A stretch of 23,627 nucleotides of DNA from Tannerellaceae bacterium. Its GTDB lineage: Bacteria; Bacteroidota; Bacteroidia; Bacteroidales; Tannerellaceae. The stretch spans positions 1 through 23,627 of the forward strand of contig JAISRY010000201.1 of assembly GCA_031273385.1 (NCBI GenBank), given 5' to 3'. Numbering within the stretch: position 1 is the stretch's first letter; every line of letters starts with the position of its first letter. Below, piece after piece: positions 6,963-14,296 of the stretch. Under the pieces are notes generated by a model. It was not told the origin of the DNA and searched no databases. It worked only from the letters and a program-made list of their open reading frames with translations. Both the position numbers and the translations under genes were made by a program.

Positions 6963-8564
6963 TCAGAACTTAAACCCAAGCGTGAACGCTATGCGCGCCG
7001 TTTTTGTTTTCAACGCGGCGGGCGTAGAATCGATGATTGTCGCTCCGTTGTCGTCAAATGTCCTTGAAAAAGCGTAGGCCTCCTCTTTATGCGTACGAAG
7101 CACGTAAGCCAGGTCGGCATAGCAGTTGGGCGTAAACCGGTAGCCCAAACCGAGGGAATAGGAGCTCACCCCTTTATCTATGGTATAGTGGGGGATCGTT
7201 CCGGCTGTCAGCACCTCCGTCGCGCCATTCATCAGATTGGCTTTTATCGGGCTGGTTTGCCATGCCGCGCCGGCGCGTACGGCAAGCTGCGGCGTGACCT
7301 TGACTTCGGCGCCCACTTTCAGGTTCTGGGACGTTCCGAAGTCCTCCTTTATAAAGTCATTATCGGCAAATCCCCTGTCTTCACGGTCGGATAGGTACAT
7401 GTTTTTGTAATTGATCAGCTCATAATCCACGCTCAACAGGGCGCCTTGCCCAAAGATACAGGCCGCGCTGAATATCCATTTGTCCGATGTCCGCAGCTTG
7501 TAATCATAGAAAGCGTATTCAGGCGTCGCCCCCCATTTCTTGGCATCATCTCCCGGATAGAAAGAATTATAGGTTTCGGCATAGCCGTTAAAATAATCGG
7601 TCATCTTATACCACGTCGGCGAGTTGTAGGCTACGCCCACCCGGAGAAAATCCACAGGGCGGATGATCGTCCCGACATTCACCGAATACCCTGTCCCTTC
7701 GGTAGACAACCCATTGTCGAGGAGCAGATAATCATCATCGGTGTTCCCAAACCCCTCCTCATAATAATTGGACGAGAGCTTGTAGTTGATGTCCGTGACG
7801 GAGAGGGTGGCGCCCAAAAATACCCGGTCGGAAATGTTGGTGGAAAACGAGAAGTTGTATTGGTCGATCGCCCCCTTTTCCCTCATCTCCAAAGAGGTGT
7901 TGTCCGGGTTGAAATTATACCAGGTATTTCCTCTCCATTCCCCAAATTCCGAATGGTACCTCGAATTGGAGTTCGGGAAATTGGTGTATAATCCGCCATC
8001 CATACCTAAAATCGGTAACCAGGGCAGGCTGGCATTGTCATAAGCCTCATAATCGTCCGTGGATATCAGATCGTTGGCATTCAGTCCGCGCATTTGTGCA
8101 ATATCGGCCATATAGTCGCCCATGGAATAGGTCTGTTGCCCCGACATCCTGAATGTACGGTTAAACGTCTTCAGGCGGTTATAGGCCACGCCGATGTTCC
8201 ACCCTTTTATCCCGTTGTCGCCTCCCGTAGGGAAATAGGCGACATAAGCGATATTGTCGAAATTGAATTTAGTCCTGCTTGCATCATACTTTGAGCCGTT
8301 CCAGTTTGTGTTGGTATTAATCATGTTCAAACTCAACGTGGTGACTACTTCCGAACTGCGGTATATGGACAAGCCGGCAGGATTGGCCGTCATCACCGTG
8401 ACGTCCCCGCCTAATGCCCCGAATGCTCCCCCCATGCCCAAGTACCTTGCCGTACCGCTCAAACCGGATTCCGACAGTTTATAGGCGTCCATCTCACCTT
8501 GTGCATATACCATAGAATGACCCACGAGTAATGCCGAAACAAATAAATACGTTATCTTTCTCAT
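6963..8564 (-). CDS. OmpP1/FadL-family outer-membrane protein
   Basis: The protein has 533 residues. A signal peptide ends near VYA-QG (cleavage about 21/22). Just after it come the family hallmarks ARYLGMGGAFGALGGD (39-54) and NPAGLSIYRS (61-70), as in FadL/OmpP1/TodX proteins. The rest is rich in alternating aromatic strands with short turns, and the chain ends in IAFTLGFKF with a terminal Phe, the usual beta-barrel assembly signal. FadL proteins carry hydrophobic compounds across the outer membrane; Bacteroidales members are often labelled hemin receptor without proof. The gene starts 44 bp after the Ser/Arg-rich gene with no terminator between them, so the two are probably co-transcribed. 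A strong terminator follows it. Confidence 0.87.
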   Translation of the reverse strand: MRKITYLFVSALLVGHSMVYAQGEMDAYKLSESGLSGTARYLGMGGAFGALGGDVTVMTANPAGLSIYRSSEVVTTLSLNMINTNTNWNGSKYDASRTKFNFDNIAYVAYFPTGGDNGIKGWNIGVAYNRLKTFNRTFRMSGQQTYSMGDYMADIAQMRGLNANDLISTDDYEAYDNASLPWLPILGMDGGLYTNFPNSNSRYHSEFGEWRGNTWYNFNPDNTSLEMREKGAIDQYNFSFSTNISDRVFLGATLSVTDINYKLSSNYYEEGFGNTDDDYLLLDNGLSTEGTGYSVNVGTIIRPVDFLRVGVAYNSPTWYKMTDYFNGYAETYNSFYPGDDAKKWGATPEYAFYDYKLRTSDKWIFSAACIFGQGALLSVDYELINYKNMYLSDREDRGFADNDFIKEDFGTSQNLKVGAEVKVTPQLAVRAGAAWQTSPIKANLMNGATEVLTAGTIPHYTIDKGVSSYSLGLGYRFTPNCYADLAYVLRTHKEEAYAFSRTFDDNGATIIDSTPAALKTKTARIAFTLGFKF

Positions 8565-8608
8565 TGTTCTAAGTTTAACTAAAATATGATTTCATTTCCA
8601 CTGTGGCG

Positions 8609-9988
8609 TTATCTGCGTCCTCCGCGTGAACCGCCACCACCTCCGCCACTGCTGCCGCTACTGCTTGAACGGCTGCTGCCGCTGCTGCTCGCCGGTGCGG
8701 AATAGGAGCTTGAACTCCTGGTACTGCTCGACGGGGCGGAATAGGAACTCGAACTCCGGTTGCTGCTGCTGCTTGAACGGCTGCTACTGCTCTCGCTCCT
8801 TGAAACGGTCGCCTGGCGGGTGGACGAAGTGCTTGAACTTCTGTTTGTCGTCGCTTCGCTCCTGCGGGTCGTCGTGCGCGGCGTGCTTGCCGAACTCTCC
8901 TGGCGCGTTGAAGCGCCGGAACGGACGCTACCGCTACTGCTGCTCCTGTTGGAGCTATTGCTGCTGCGTACCGAGTTGGTAGACGAGTTGGCCGACGACG
9001 AGCGGTTGGTTGCCGAACGGTTGGCCGCCGATGAACGGTTGGCCGCCGACGAGCGGTTGGCCGCCGATGAACGGTCTGCCGACGATGAGCGGTTGCTGCT
9101 GCTGCTTCTCAAGGAAGAGCTTCGTCCGCCGTTGCTGCCGGATCTGTTGGCCGTACTGCTTCGGAGGCTGCTTGCAGAAGAACTCCTGTACGTCGTTCCG
9201 CGTCCTCCTCTGTTCGCAAGGCTGCTGCGCCCGTGTGAGCTGTAATAGGATGGTGTATAATAATGATGGTGGTGATGTCCGTAATAGCCGCCGCCATAAT
9301 AGCCTCCGTAGTATCCGCCATAATAGCCGCCATAGTAGCCTCCCCAGCTCCAGTAGGGGTCATACCAGGGGTTGTAATACCACGAATGGTATCTGCCCCA
9401 TCCCCACGACGGGCCATACCAGGATGAATAATACCAGGGGTTATAGTACCAGGGGTCGTACCAGCCGCCATATCCGCCCCAACTGTTTCCCATGTTGATA
9501 TTGAAATTCACATGGGCGCCTCCGTCGGAGTAATCGGTGTCATAATCGTAGGCATAATAGCCGTCGCTCAGGTAAAGGTCTACCTGATCCGCCCCGGCGA
9601 TGGTGATCTTGCTGGGCGAATGATAACGGATAATCCGTTCGGTATATTCCGTATCCGACGTCCGTTCCGTCTTCTTAGACACTTTATCGTCGTCATCCGC
9701 TGCGGAATAATCCACATCGGCATCATACGGTTCGACCATTTCAACGCCCGTATACCGGCGGTTGTATTCGTCGACGTTACGGTCTTCGCTCTTTGCCGGC
9801 GCCTCTTCACCTTTTGAAGCATAAGCGACGGTCTCTTTTGACGATATAGCGGGTTTCTCTTCGGCTTTTTCTTTTTTCTTATTTTTGCCGGAAGAGAAAT
9901 AAACATCATCAAAGAATTCTTCCTGGGCGGTCAAACTAAACGCCATCAGAAGCATCACGAGCAGGGATGTGCATTTTACAGGTTTCAT
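8609..9988 (-). CDS. Secreted Trp/Tyr/Gly- and Ser/Arg-rich low-complexity protein
   Basis: A protein of 459 residues with a clear signal peptide (ends SLTA-QEE, about 21/22). The parts in order: an acidic/basic charged stretch (about 22-110); a short normal-complexity block (about 110-165, containing YHSPSKITIAGADQVDLYLS); an extreme Trp/Tyr/Gly region (about 165-240) with repeated WYYNPWY- and YYGG-type units; a five-His run; and then about 200 residues of Ser/Arg/Asn repeats such as RSSAAN, ending in Gly/Arg. I do not recognise a characterised family. The composition suggests a disordered, cationic, surface or periplasmic protein, perhaps able to bind polysaccharide, nucleic acid or metal; that is inference. 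It is followed after 44 bp by the FadL-like gene and preceded by a structured leader. Confidence 0.8.
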   Translation of the reverse strand: MKPVKCTSLLVMLLMAFSLTAQEEFFDDVYFSSGKNKKKEKAEEKPAISSKETVAYASKGEEAPAKSEDRNVDEYNRRYTGVEMVEPYDADVDYSAADDDDKVSKKTERTSDTEYTERIIRYHSPSKITIAGADQVDLYLSDGYYAYDYDTDYSDGGAHVNFNINMGNSWGGYGGWYDPWYYNPWYYSSWYGPSWGWGRYHSWYYNPWYDPYWSWGGYYGGYYGGYYGGYYGGGYYGHHHHHYYTPSYYSSHGRSSLANRGGRGTTYRSSSASSLRSSTANRSGSNGGRSSSLRSSSSNRSSSADRSSAANRSSAANRSSAANRSATNRSSSANSSTNSVRSSNSSNRSSSSGSVRSGASTRQESSASTPRTTTRRSEATTNRSSSTSSTRQATVSRSESSSSRSSSSSNRSSSSYSAPSSSTRSSSSYSAPASSSGSSRSSSSGSSGGGGGGSRGGRR

Positions 9989-10040
9989 ATTCGTTTCTCC
10001 TCTCCTTTATGTAAATAATACTTCATTTAATTTTTCTATT

Positions 10041-10090
10041 AGACAAACTCACCCTGCCAAGGGTTTAACCCCCCGCGCAGTAGTTTGTTC
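10041..10090 (-). promoter_or_regulatory. Structured 5' leader of the Ser/Arg-rich gene
   Basis: Two nested inverted repeats lie here: an outer 7-bp stem (10043-10049 with 10082-10088, ACAAACT/AGTTTGT) and an inner 5-bp hairpin (10051-10055 with 10060-10064, loop of 4). If transcription starts just after the -7 box at 10102-10109, the structure begins within about 10 nt of the 5' end of the mRNA and lies about 55 nt before the start codon. It could protect the mRNA or regulate it; it matches no riboswitch class that I recognise. Confidence 0.4.
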
Positions 10091-10101
10091 TATTTTCTAC
10101 A

Positions 10102-10109
10102 CAAATATA
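10102..10109 (-). promoter_or_regulatory. Candidate -7 promoter element for the Ser/Arg-rich and FadL-like genes
   Basis: The minus strand reads TATATTTG, an exact TAnnTTTG. No TTTG is found at the expected -33 distance. A near-palindrome (TAGGGGAA, one base, TTCCCCCTA, from 10117) occupies that region and might be an operator. The predicted leader is about 105 nt. Confidence 0.45.
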
Positions 10110-10192
10110 AGGAAAGTAGGGGAACTTCCCCCTATTTACAGAATCTTTAACAAAGATAATGTACTGTTACTTCCTTTTTGAAGAATGAGCCA

Positions 10193-10537
10193 TTACAGCA
10201 CGGCGGACAGTTTGCGGATGTTTGCAAGCCGGTCGGCAAAGGATTTGTCCCTTTTGGCGGTCTGCATGTGGTAGCGTGTTTGCATTTTTATCCACAATTC
10301 GGCATCAATCCCTAATGCAGCTTCAACGAGCATCGCAAATTGGACATTTACGGGACGCTTACAGTTCAGAATTTCATTAAGCACGGTGTATTGTATGCCG
10401 ATTTGCGCGGCAAATTTCCTTTGTGATATGCCGCGGTACTCAATTTCTTCTTTCAACACTTCGCCCGGATGGGTCGGCTCATCCGGTTCAATATTGTTTG
10501 CGATCATGTCAGGGGCAACGCCCGGTATGGTAATCAT
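10193..10537 (-). CDS. higA: HigA-family antitoxin (XRE HTH)
   Basis: The protein has 114 residues. The HigA signature HPGEVLKEEIEYRGIS starts at 23, followed by the XRE helix-turn-helix (QRKFAAQIGIQYTVLNEI, about 39-56) and the dimerisation/DNA-contact region RPVNVQFAMLVEAALGIDAE to about 80. The C-terminal tail (ADRLANIRKLSAVL) is typical of longer HigA proteins. It binds and neutralises the toxin and represses the operon. It follows the toxin gene after 8 bp, in the toxin-first order typical of higBA. Confidence 0.92.
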   Translation of the reverse strand: MITIPGVAPDMIANNIEPDEPTHPGEVLKEEIEYRGISQRKFAAQIGIQYTVLNEILNCKRPVNVQFAMLVEAALGIDAELWIKMQTRYHMQTAKRDKSFADRLANIRKLSAVL

Positions 10538-10545
10538 ATCTACTT

Positions 10546-10863
10546 TTATTTATAATGGTTAGATAATTCTAAGATATTACACACAGTAATCAGCGGTTCA
10601 ACGCCGTTGTCTTTTACCGTAAATTCAATACGGTATTTCTTGTTTGCCCTTATGGAAGAAATACCTTTTTTGTCACCCTCCAATACCTTGTAATTTAGAG
10701 AATGGATGGTGTACAACACTTCAATATCTTTCGCGCCAAGTAATGTATCAATGCAATGCCGGTATTTTCTGACAATTTCAGGCTGAAAGCGATGTTTTTT
10801 GTCCGCCGTTTTGCCTGTTTTATACAAGTCGCGCAAGTAATCCTCTGCAAAAGTAACTTCCAT
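10546..10863 (-). CDS. higB: HigB-like toxin (RelE/ParE superfamily)
   Basis: The protein has 105 residues, slightly longer than the classic HigB of about 92. The core matches the HigB/RelE fold: LEGDKKGISSIRANKKYRIE (about 61-80) holds the conserved basic residues used on ribosomal mRNA, followed by ITVCNILELSNHYK at the C-terminus. Family members cut mRNA on the ribosome and stop growth. The start codon lies about 13 nt after the predicted transcription start, so the leader is very short. The gene forms an operon with higA downstream. Confidence 0.88.
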   Translation of the reverse strand: MEVTFAEDYLRDLYKTGKTADKKHRFQPEIVRKYRHCIDTLLGAKDIEVLYTIHSLNYKVLEGDKKGISSIRANKKYRIEFTVKDNGVEPLITVCNILELSNHYK

Positions 10864-10882
10864 TTCGTATTGTTTGATGTGG

Positions 10883-10922
10883 CAAAGATAAGCATATTTC
10901 TTTGCATTCGCAAAAAAGCGAA
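10883..10922 (-). promoter_or_regulatory. higBA promoter with overlapping inverted repeats
   Basis: On the minus strand TTTG (10911-10914), 20 nt and TATCTTTG (10883-10890) form a full-consensus Bacteroidetes promoter. Two inverted repeats overlap its upstream end: TTTGC-N4-GCAAA (10901-10914) and TTCGC-N6-GCGAA (10907-10922). They are good candidates for the HigA/HigBA operator, because binding there would cover the -33 box. Confidence 0.75.
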
Positions 10923-11010
10923 CTTATTTGGGGGGAGGAGAAATATAAGGAATTTATCCCTGTCGTTCTGTTTTTTTGCCTACTTTTAGGCTTCATTCAA
11001 TTTATAGGTT

Positions 11011-12003
11011 ATGAAAACATTCTTTTTTGTCGCACTTACTGTACTGTTACTTCTTCTCTGCGAGGGGAATACAAACGATGGCGGGGATAGAACGTATACG
11101 AATCCGGTCATTGAACTCAGCCTGCCCGACCCGACGATCATAAAGGCCGGCGATGGTTATTTCTATTTGTATGCGACGGAGGATATTGCGTATACGCCTA
11201 TTTTCCAGTCCAAAGACCTGATGAACTGGAAACAGGTGGGCGCCGCTTTTACGGAAGAGACCCGTCCGTCGTGGGAACCGAAGGGTGGCGTTTGGGCGCC
11301 CGACATCAACTACATCAACGGGCAATATGTGCTGTATTACTCCATGTCGGTCTGGGGAGGTGTCGAAACGTGCGGCATCGGCGTTGCCGTATCCGGTAGT
11401 CCGGAGGGGCCGTTCACCGACCTGGGGCCGCTGTTCCGGAGCAATACCATCGGGGTAACGAACTCCATCGACCAGTTTTATATCGAAGACCAGGGAAAGA
11501 AACACCTGGTTTGGGGAAGCTTCAATGGTATCTATTGTATTGAATTGGAGGAGGATGGACTGGCGATCAAGCCGGATGTGGAAAAGGTGCGAATTGCCGG
11601 TACGGCTACCGAAGGGTCATACATACACAAACGGGGCGGATATTATTACCTGTTCGGCTCGACGGGAACCTGTTGCGAGGGAGCCAAAAGCACCTATACG
11701 ACGGTTGTAGGCCGTTCGGAAAACCTCTTTGGCCCTTATGTAGACAAAAAGGGGGAATCCATGATGGAGAACCATTACGAAATCCTGATCCAAGGGAATA
11801 CCCGTTTCGCCGGAACAGGCCATAACGCCGAAATTGTTTCGGACGACGAGGGAAACGACTGGATCTTCTACCACGCCTACCTGCGCGACCACCCCAAAAA
11901 AGGCCGCGTCCTGCTCATGGACAGAATACACTGGGAAAACGACTGGCCCAAAGTCCTCAACCAAACCCCATCCTCCAAAGCCAAAGCCCCAACGTTTCAT
12001 TAG
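11011..12003 (+). CDS. Secreted glycoside hydrolase family 43 enzyme (arabinanase-like)
   Basis: The protein has 330 residues. It begins with a hydrophobic signal sequence (residues 3-17); the Cys at 17 may be a lipidation site, though the preceding Leu is unusual. A single five-bladed propeller follows: the catalytic base is in LPDPTII (Asp40), the pKa-modulating Asp probably in NSIDQFYIED (Asp154), and the general acid in EGSYIHKRGGYYYLFGS (Glu201). This pattern is that of endo-arabinanases and alpha-L-arabinofuranosidases. There is no accessory beta-sandwich domain. It probably cuts arabinose-containing glycans at the cell surface or in the periplasm. It converges on fucI and ends directly at a heptad repeat. 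No perfect promoter is seen; TACTTTTA at 10981 is a near match to a -7 box. Confidence 0.87.
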   Translation: MKTFFFVALTVLLLLLCEGNTNDGGDRTYTNPVIELSLPDPTIIKAGDGYFYLYATEDIAYTPIFQSKDLMNWKQVGAAFTEETRPSWEPKGGVWAPDINYINGQYVLYYSMSVWGGVETCGIGVAVSGSPEGPFTDLGPLFRSNTIGVTNSIDQFYIEDQGKKHLVWGSFNGIYCIELEEDGLAIKPDVEKVRIAGTATEGSYIHKRGGYYYLFGSTGTCCEGAKSTYTTVVGRSENLFGPYVDKKGESMMENHYEILIQGNTRFAGTGHNAEIVSDDEGNDWIFYHAYLRDHPKKGRVLLMDRIHWENDWPKVLNQTPSSKAKAPTFH

Positions 12004-12031
12004 TTGAGAATTGAGAGTTGAGAGTTGAGAG
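12004..12031. repeat. Heptanucleotide tandem repeat
   Basis: Four copies of TTGAGAG/TTGAGAA start immediately after the GH43 stop codon. This heptad array is common after genes in Bacteroidales. It is followed by the copy B palindromic repeat. Confidence 0.85.
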
Positions 12032-12052
12032 TGAACAGCCATATCATTGCGA

Positions 12053-12248
12053 GTACCCAATAAACTGCGTTTATCAAAAAAGGGGAAATGACGGCGATAG
12101 CAATCCCGTTAGGGGGACCGAGCGGGAGAACGTCATGTCGACCGAGCGCAGCGAGTGGAGACACCTCAGATCGCACCCGCCTGCCCTTTCGATCTGAGGT
12201 GTCTCCACTCGCTGCGCTCGGTCGACATGACGTTATAATGACGACGAA
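12053..12248. repeat. Dispersed palindromic repeat, copy B
   Basis: This is the same element as 81-262. Inverted arms at 12129-12172 and 12191-12234 are perfectly complementary over 44 bp. The 18-nt loop (12173-12190) is the exact reverse complement of the copy A loop. The lead segment 12053-12128 is nearly identical to 81-156. The stretch 12004-12488 between GH43 and fucI holds this repeat and three tandem arrays; 12249-12367 shows nothing I can identify. Confidence 0.9.
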
Positions 12249-12367
12249 TGTCAACCCACCTGTAGAGACGTTGCCCCAACAATCACACCCGACAACTTTT
12301 TGTGTGAACAAAGGGAGGTTTCGCCTTTTTATGGTGGAGTATACGCCAGAACATTACACATAAGACC

Positions 12368-12409
12368 CTTAAGATTCTTAAGATCCTTAAGTCTCTTAAG
12401 ATTCTTAAG
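12368..12409. repeat. Nine-bp tandem repeat of CTTAAG
   Basis: CTTAAG occurs at 12368, 12377, 12386, 12395 and 12404, an exact 9-bp period, with variable triplets between the copies. Each copy is itself palindromic. It lies next to the hairpin array that follows fucI. Confidence 0.85.
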
Positions 12410-12410
12410 C

Positions 12411-12480
12411 CTCTTTCGAGAGAGTATGCATACTCTTTCGGAAAAGGATGCACCCTCTTTCGGAAAAGGGTGCACCCTTT
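12411..12480 (-). terminator. Array of three TGCA-loop hairpins at the 3' end of fucI
   Basis: There are three 22-bp tandem units (from 12411, 12433 and 12455). Each contains a 16-bp palindrome centred on TGCA: 12421-12436, 12443-12458 and 12465-12480. The stems differ between units (AGAGTA/TACTCT and AAAGGG/CCCTTT) but stay paired. In the middle unit the two imperfect pairs become G-U wobbles only in minus-strand RNA, so the structure suits the fucI transcript. The unit nearest fucI (AAAGGG-TGCA-CCCTTTT in minus sense) is 9 bp past the stop codon and looks like an intrinsic terminator. Confidence 0.6.
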
Positions 12481-12488
12481 ATTCATGA

Positions 12489-14261
12489 TCACCTGTATAG
12501 CGGGCCGTAGGCGGCGCAGGCGCGGTAGTCGGAGCCTTCGGCGTCGGAGCCGAAAGCGTTCCATGCCGATGGGCGGAAGATCTGCGTCTCGTCTACGTTG
12601 TGCATGCAGACGGGGATAGAGAGGATGGAGGCCAGCGAGATCAGGTCGGCGCCGATATGGCCGTAGCTGATCGCCCCATGGTTCGCCCCCCAGCAGTTCA
12701 TGACGGAATAGACGTCCTTGAAGTTTCCTTTACCGGTGAGGCGGGGAACGAAGAATGTGGATGGCCATGTCTTGTCTGTCCGTTTGTTGATGATATCGAA
12801 CACGTGGGGAGGGAACGTATCCGTCCAGCCCTCGGCGATCTGCAAGACCGGGCCGAGCCCTTTCACTACGTTGAGGCGGCTCATGGTGACCGGCATACCC
12901 GCTCTGGTCAGGAAGTGCGACGAATAGCCGCCGCCGCGGAAATACTCCAGCGAGGCGGGGTACCACGTCGTGGCTTTCAGCATCTTGTCTACCTCTTCCT
13001 CCTGTATCTCCCAGAACGGTTTGATCACCGGCTGGCCATCTCTGCTCTGCTGCCCTGTCCCGTCCAACGTACATGCGCCGGAATTGATCAGGTGGATGGC
13101 GCCATTAGCCAGTAAGCCCTCCGGCTTCCATCCGCTGACCCGTTCGATCGCTTCGGCGCTCCAGTAGGTACGGACGTCGGCGAAGAGTTGGGAGGTATTG
13201 GTCAGCAGTTTGCCGAAGAGCATGGCAAGGCCGTTCAGGTGGTCGTTTTCGGTAGCGACGACAAACGGTTCGCGCCGTCCGTTCCAGTCGAAAGAGGAGT
13301 TGAGTATCGCCTCCGAGAAGTCGCCGTTCGGCAGATGGTCCGTCCACTGCCGCTGTCCCTGAAAACCGCCGGCAATGGCGTTATGCCCCATCGCCTCTTC
13401 GTCGTAGCCGATCGCTTTCAGCTTCCCGTTGCCGGTCATCAGGTCCCGTATAATGAGGGTCATCTTGACGACAAATTCCCAGTCACGGTCTTTCACTTCG
13501 CGCGACTTTTTGTAGGTGTCGGAATTGAAGTCCGTTCCCTCGTTGGGGATGCAATGTTGTTTTGTCCATGCCAGGGCTTTTTCGTATTCCTCCTTGTCGT
13601 AGATACCGAGGTTGATCCGGCGTACCAGTTCGACGCTGTCGACATATTCGGTACGCATACCCAGGTAGTCCTGCAACAGGTCGGCATTCACGATAGAGCC
13701 GGCAATCCCCATCGAAACGGAGCCGATAGAGAGATAGGATTTGCCGCGCATCAAGGCCACAGCCAGGCCGGCTTTGGCAAAGCGAAGCAGTTTCTCTTTC
13801 ACATCTTCCGGTATCGTGGGATCCGTCACATCCTGCACATCCCTGCCGTAAATGCCAAAGGCCGGCAGCCCTTTCTGGTTATGGGCAGCCAAGGCCGCCG
13901 CCAGGTAGACCGCTCCCGGTCGCTCCGTCCCGTTGAATCCCCAGATCGCTTTGGGGATCAGCGGGTTCATGTCGATCGTCTCCGAACCGTAACACCAGCA
14001 AGGCGTCAGGGAAAGGGATAGGCCGACACCCTCTTTTTCAAACTTTTCGGCACAATTAGCCGCCTCTTTCACGCCACCGATACAGGTATCGGCAATGACA
14101 CATTCGACGGGCGAACCGTCGGGATATTGAATATTCTCAGCATAAAACTGGGCTATCCTTTTGGCCAATCCCATCGTCATATCTTCCAACGACTCGCGCA
14201 CACCGCGTCTTCGCCCGTCAATGATTGGACGAATACCGATTTTAGGGAATACACTCTTCAT
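12489..14261 (-). CDS. fucI: L-fucose isomerase (also a D-arabinose isomerase)
   Basis: The protein has 590 residues, against 591 in E. coli FucI. It matches over its full length, starting [20 protein letters not shown]. The metal/catalytic residues fall where expected: Glu338 in VVATEND, Asp362 in [10 protein letters not shown] and His528 in NCWGANHGA. The enzyme uses Mn2+ and converts L-fucose to L-fuculose; the family also isomerises D-arabinose to D-ribulose. It acts in the cytoplasm. It is the last gene of the minus-strand operon, 35 bp after the DUF6786 gene. No fuculokinase or fuculose-phosphate aldolase gene is present in the operon. Confidence 0.95.
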   Translation of the reverse strand: MKSVFPKIGIRPIIDGRRRGVRESLEDMTMGLAKRIAQFYAENIQYPDGSPVECVIADTCIGGVKEAANCAEKFEKEGVGLSLSLTPCWCYGSETIDMNPLIPKAIWGFNGTERPGAVYLAAALAAHNQKGLPAFGIYGRDVQDVTDPTIPEDVKEKLLRFAKAGLAVALMRGKSYLSIGSVSMGIAGSIVNADLLQDYLGMRTEYVDSVELVRRINLGIYDKEEYEKALAWTKQHCIPNEGTDFNSDTYKKSREVKDRDWEFVVKMTLIIRDLMTGNGKLKAIGYDEEAMGHNAIAGGFQGQRQWTDHLPNGDFSEAILNSSFDWNGRREPFVVATENDHLNGLAMLFGKLLTNTSQLFADVRTYWSAEAIERVSGWKPEGLLANGAIHLINSGACTLDGTGQQSRDGQPVIKPFWEIQEEEVDKMLKATTWYPASLEYFRGGGYSSHFLTRAGMPVTMSRLNVVKGLGPVLQIAEGWTDTFPPHVFDIINKRTDKTWPSTFFVPRLTGKGNFKDVYSVMNCWGANHGAISYGHIGADLISLASILSIPVCMHNVDETQIFRPSAWNAFGSDAEGSDYRACAAYGPLYR

Positions 14262-14296
14262 GATTATACGTTTTAACTATTTATGTATATTAAGAA

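Larger units (their letters stand above)
10160..11053. repeat. 14-bp direct repeat flanking the higBA region
   Basis: TGTACTGTTACTTC occurs at 10160-10173, just downstream of higA, and again at 11040-11053 inside the GH43 signal-peptide coding region. The two copies bracket the toxin-antitoxin pair and its promoter. A 14-mer repeat could arise by chance in a window of this size, so this may mean nothing; the position is what makes it worth noting. Confidence 0.35.

Noticed and set aside
8626..9817. Several long open frames antisense to the Ser/Arg-rich gene and in its other frames
   Set aside because: They are by-products of the repetitive GC-biased codons; the minus-strand frame has a signal peptide and coherent domains, the others do not.
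12283..12564. Minus-strand frame with LRILR-type repeats
   Set aside because: It is a translation of the CTTAAG and hairpin arrays and runs into fucI in another frame.
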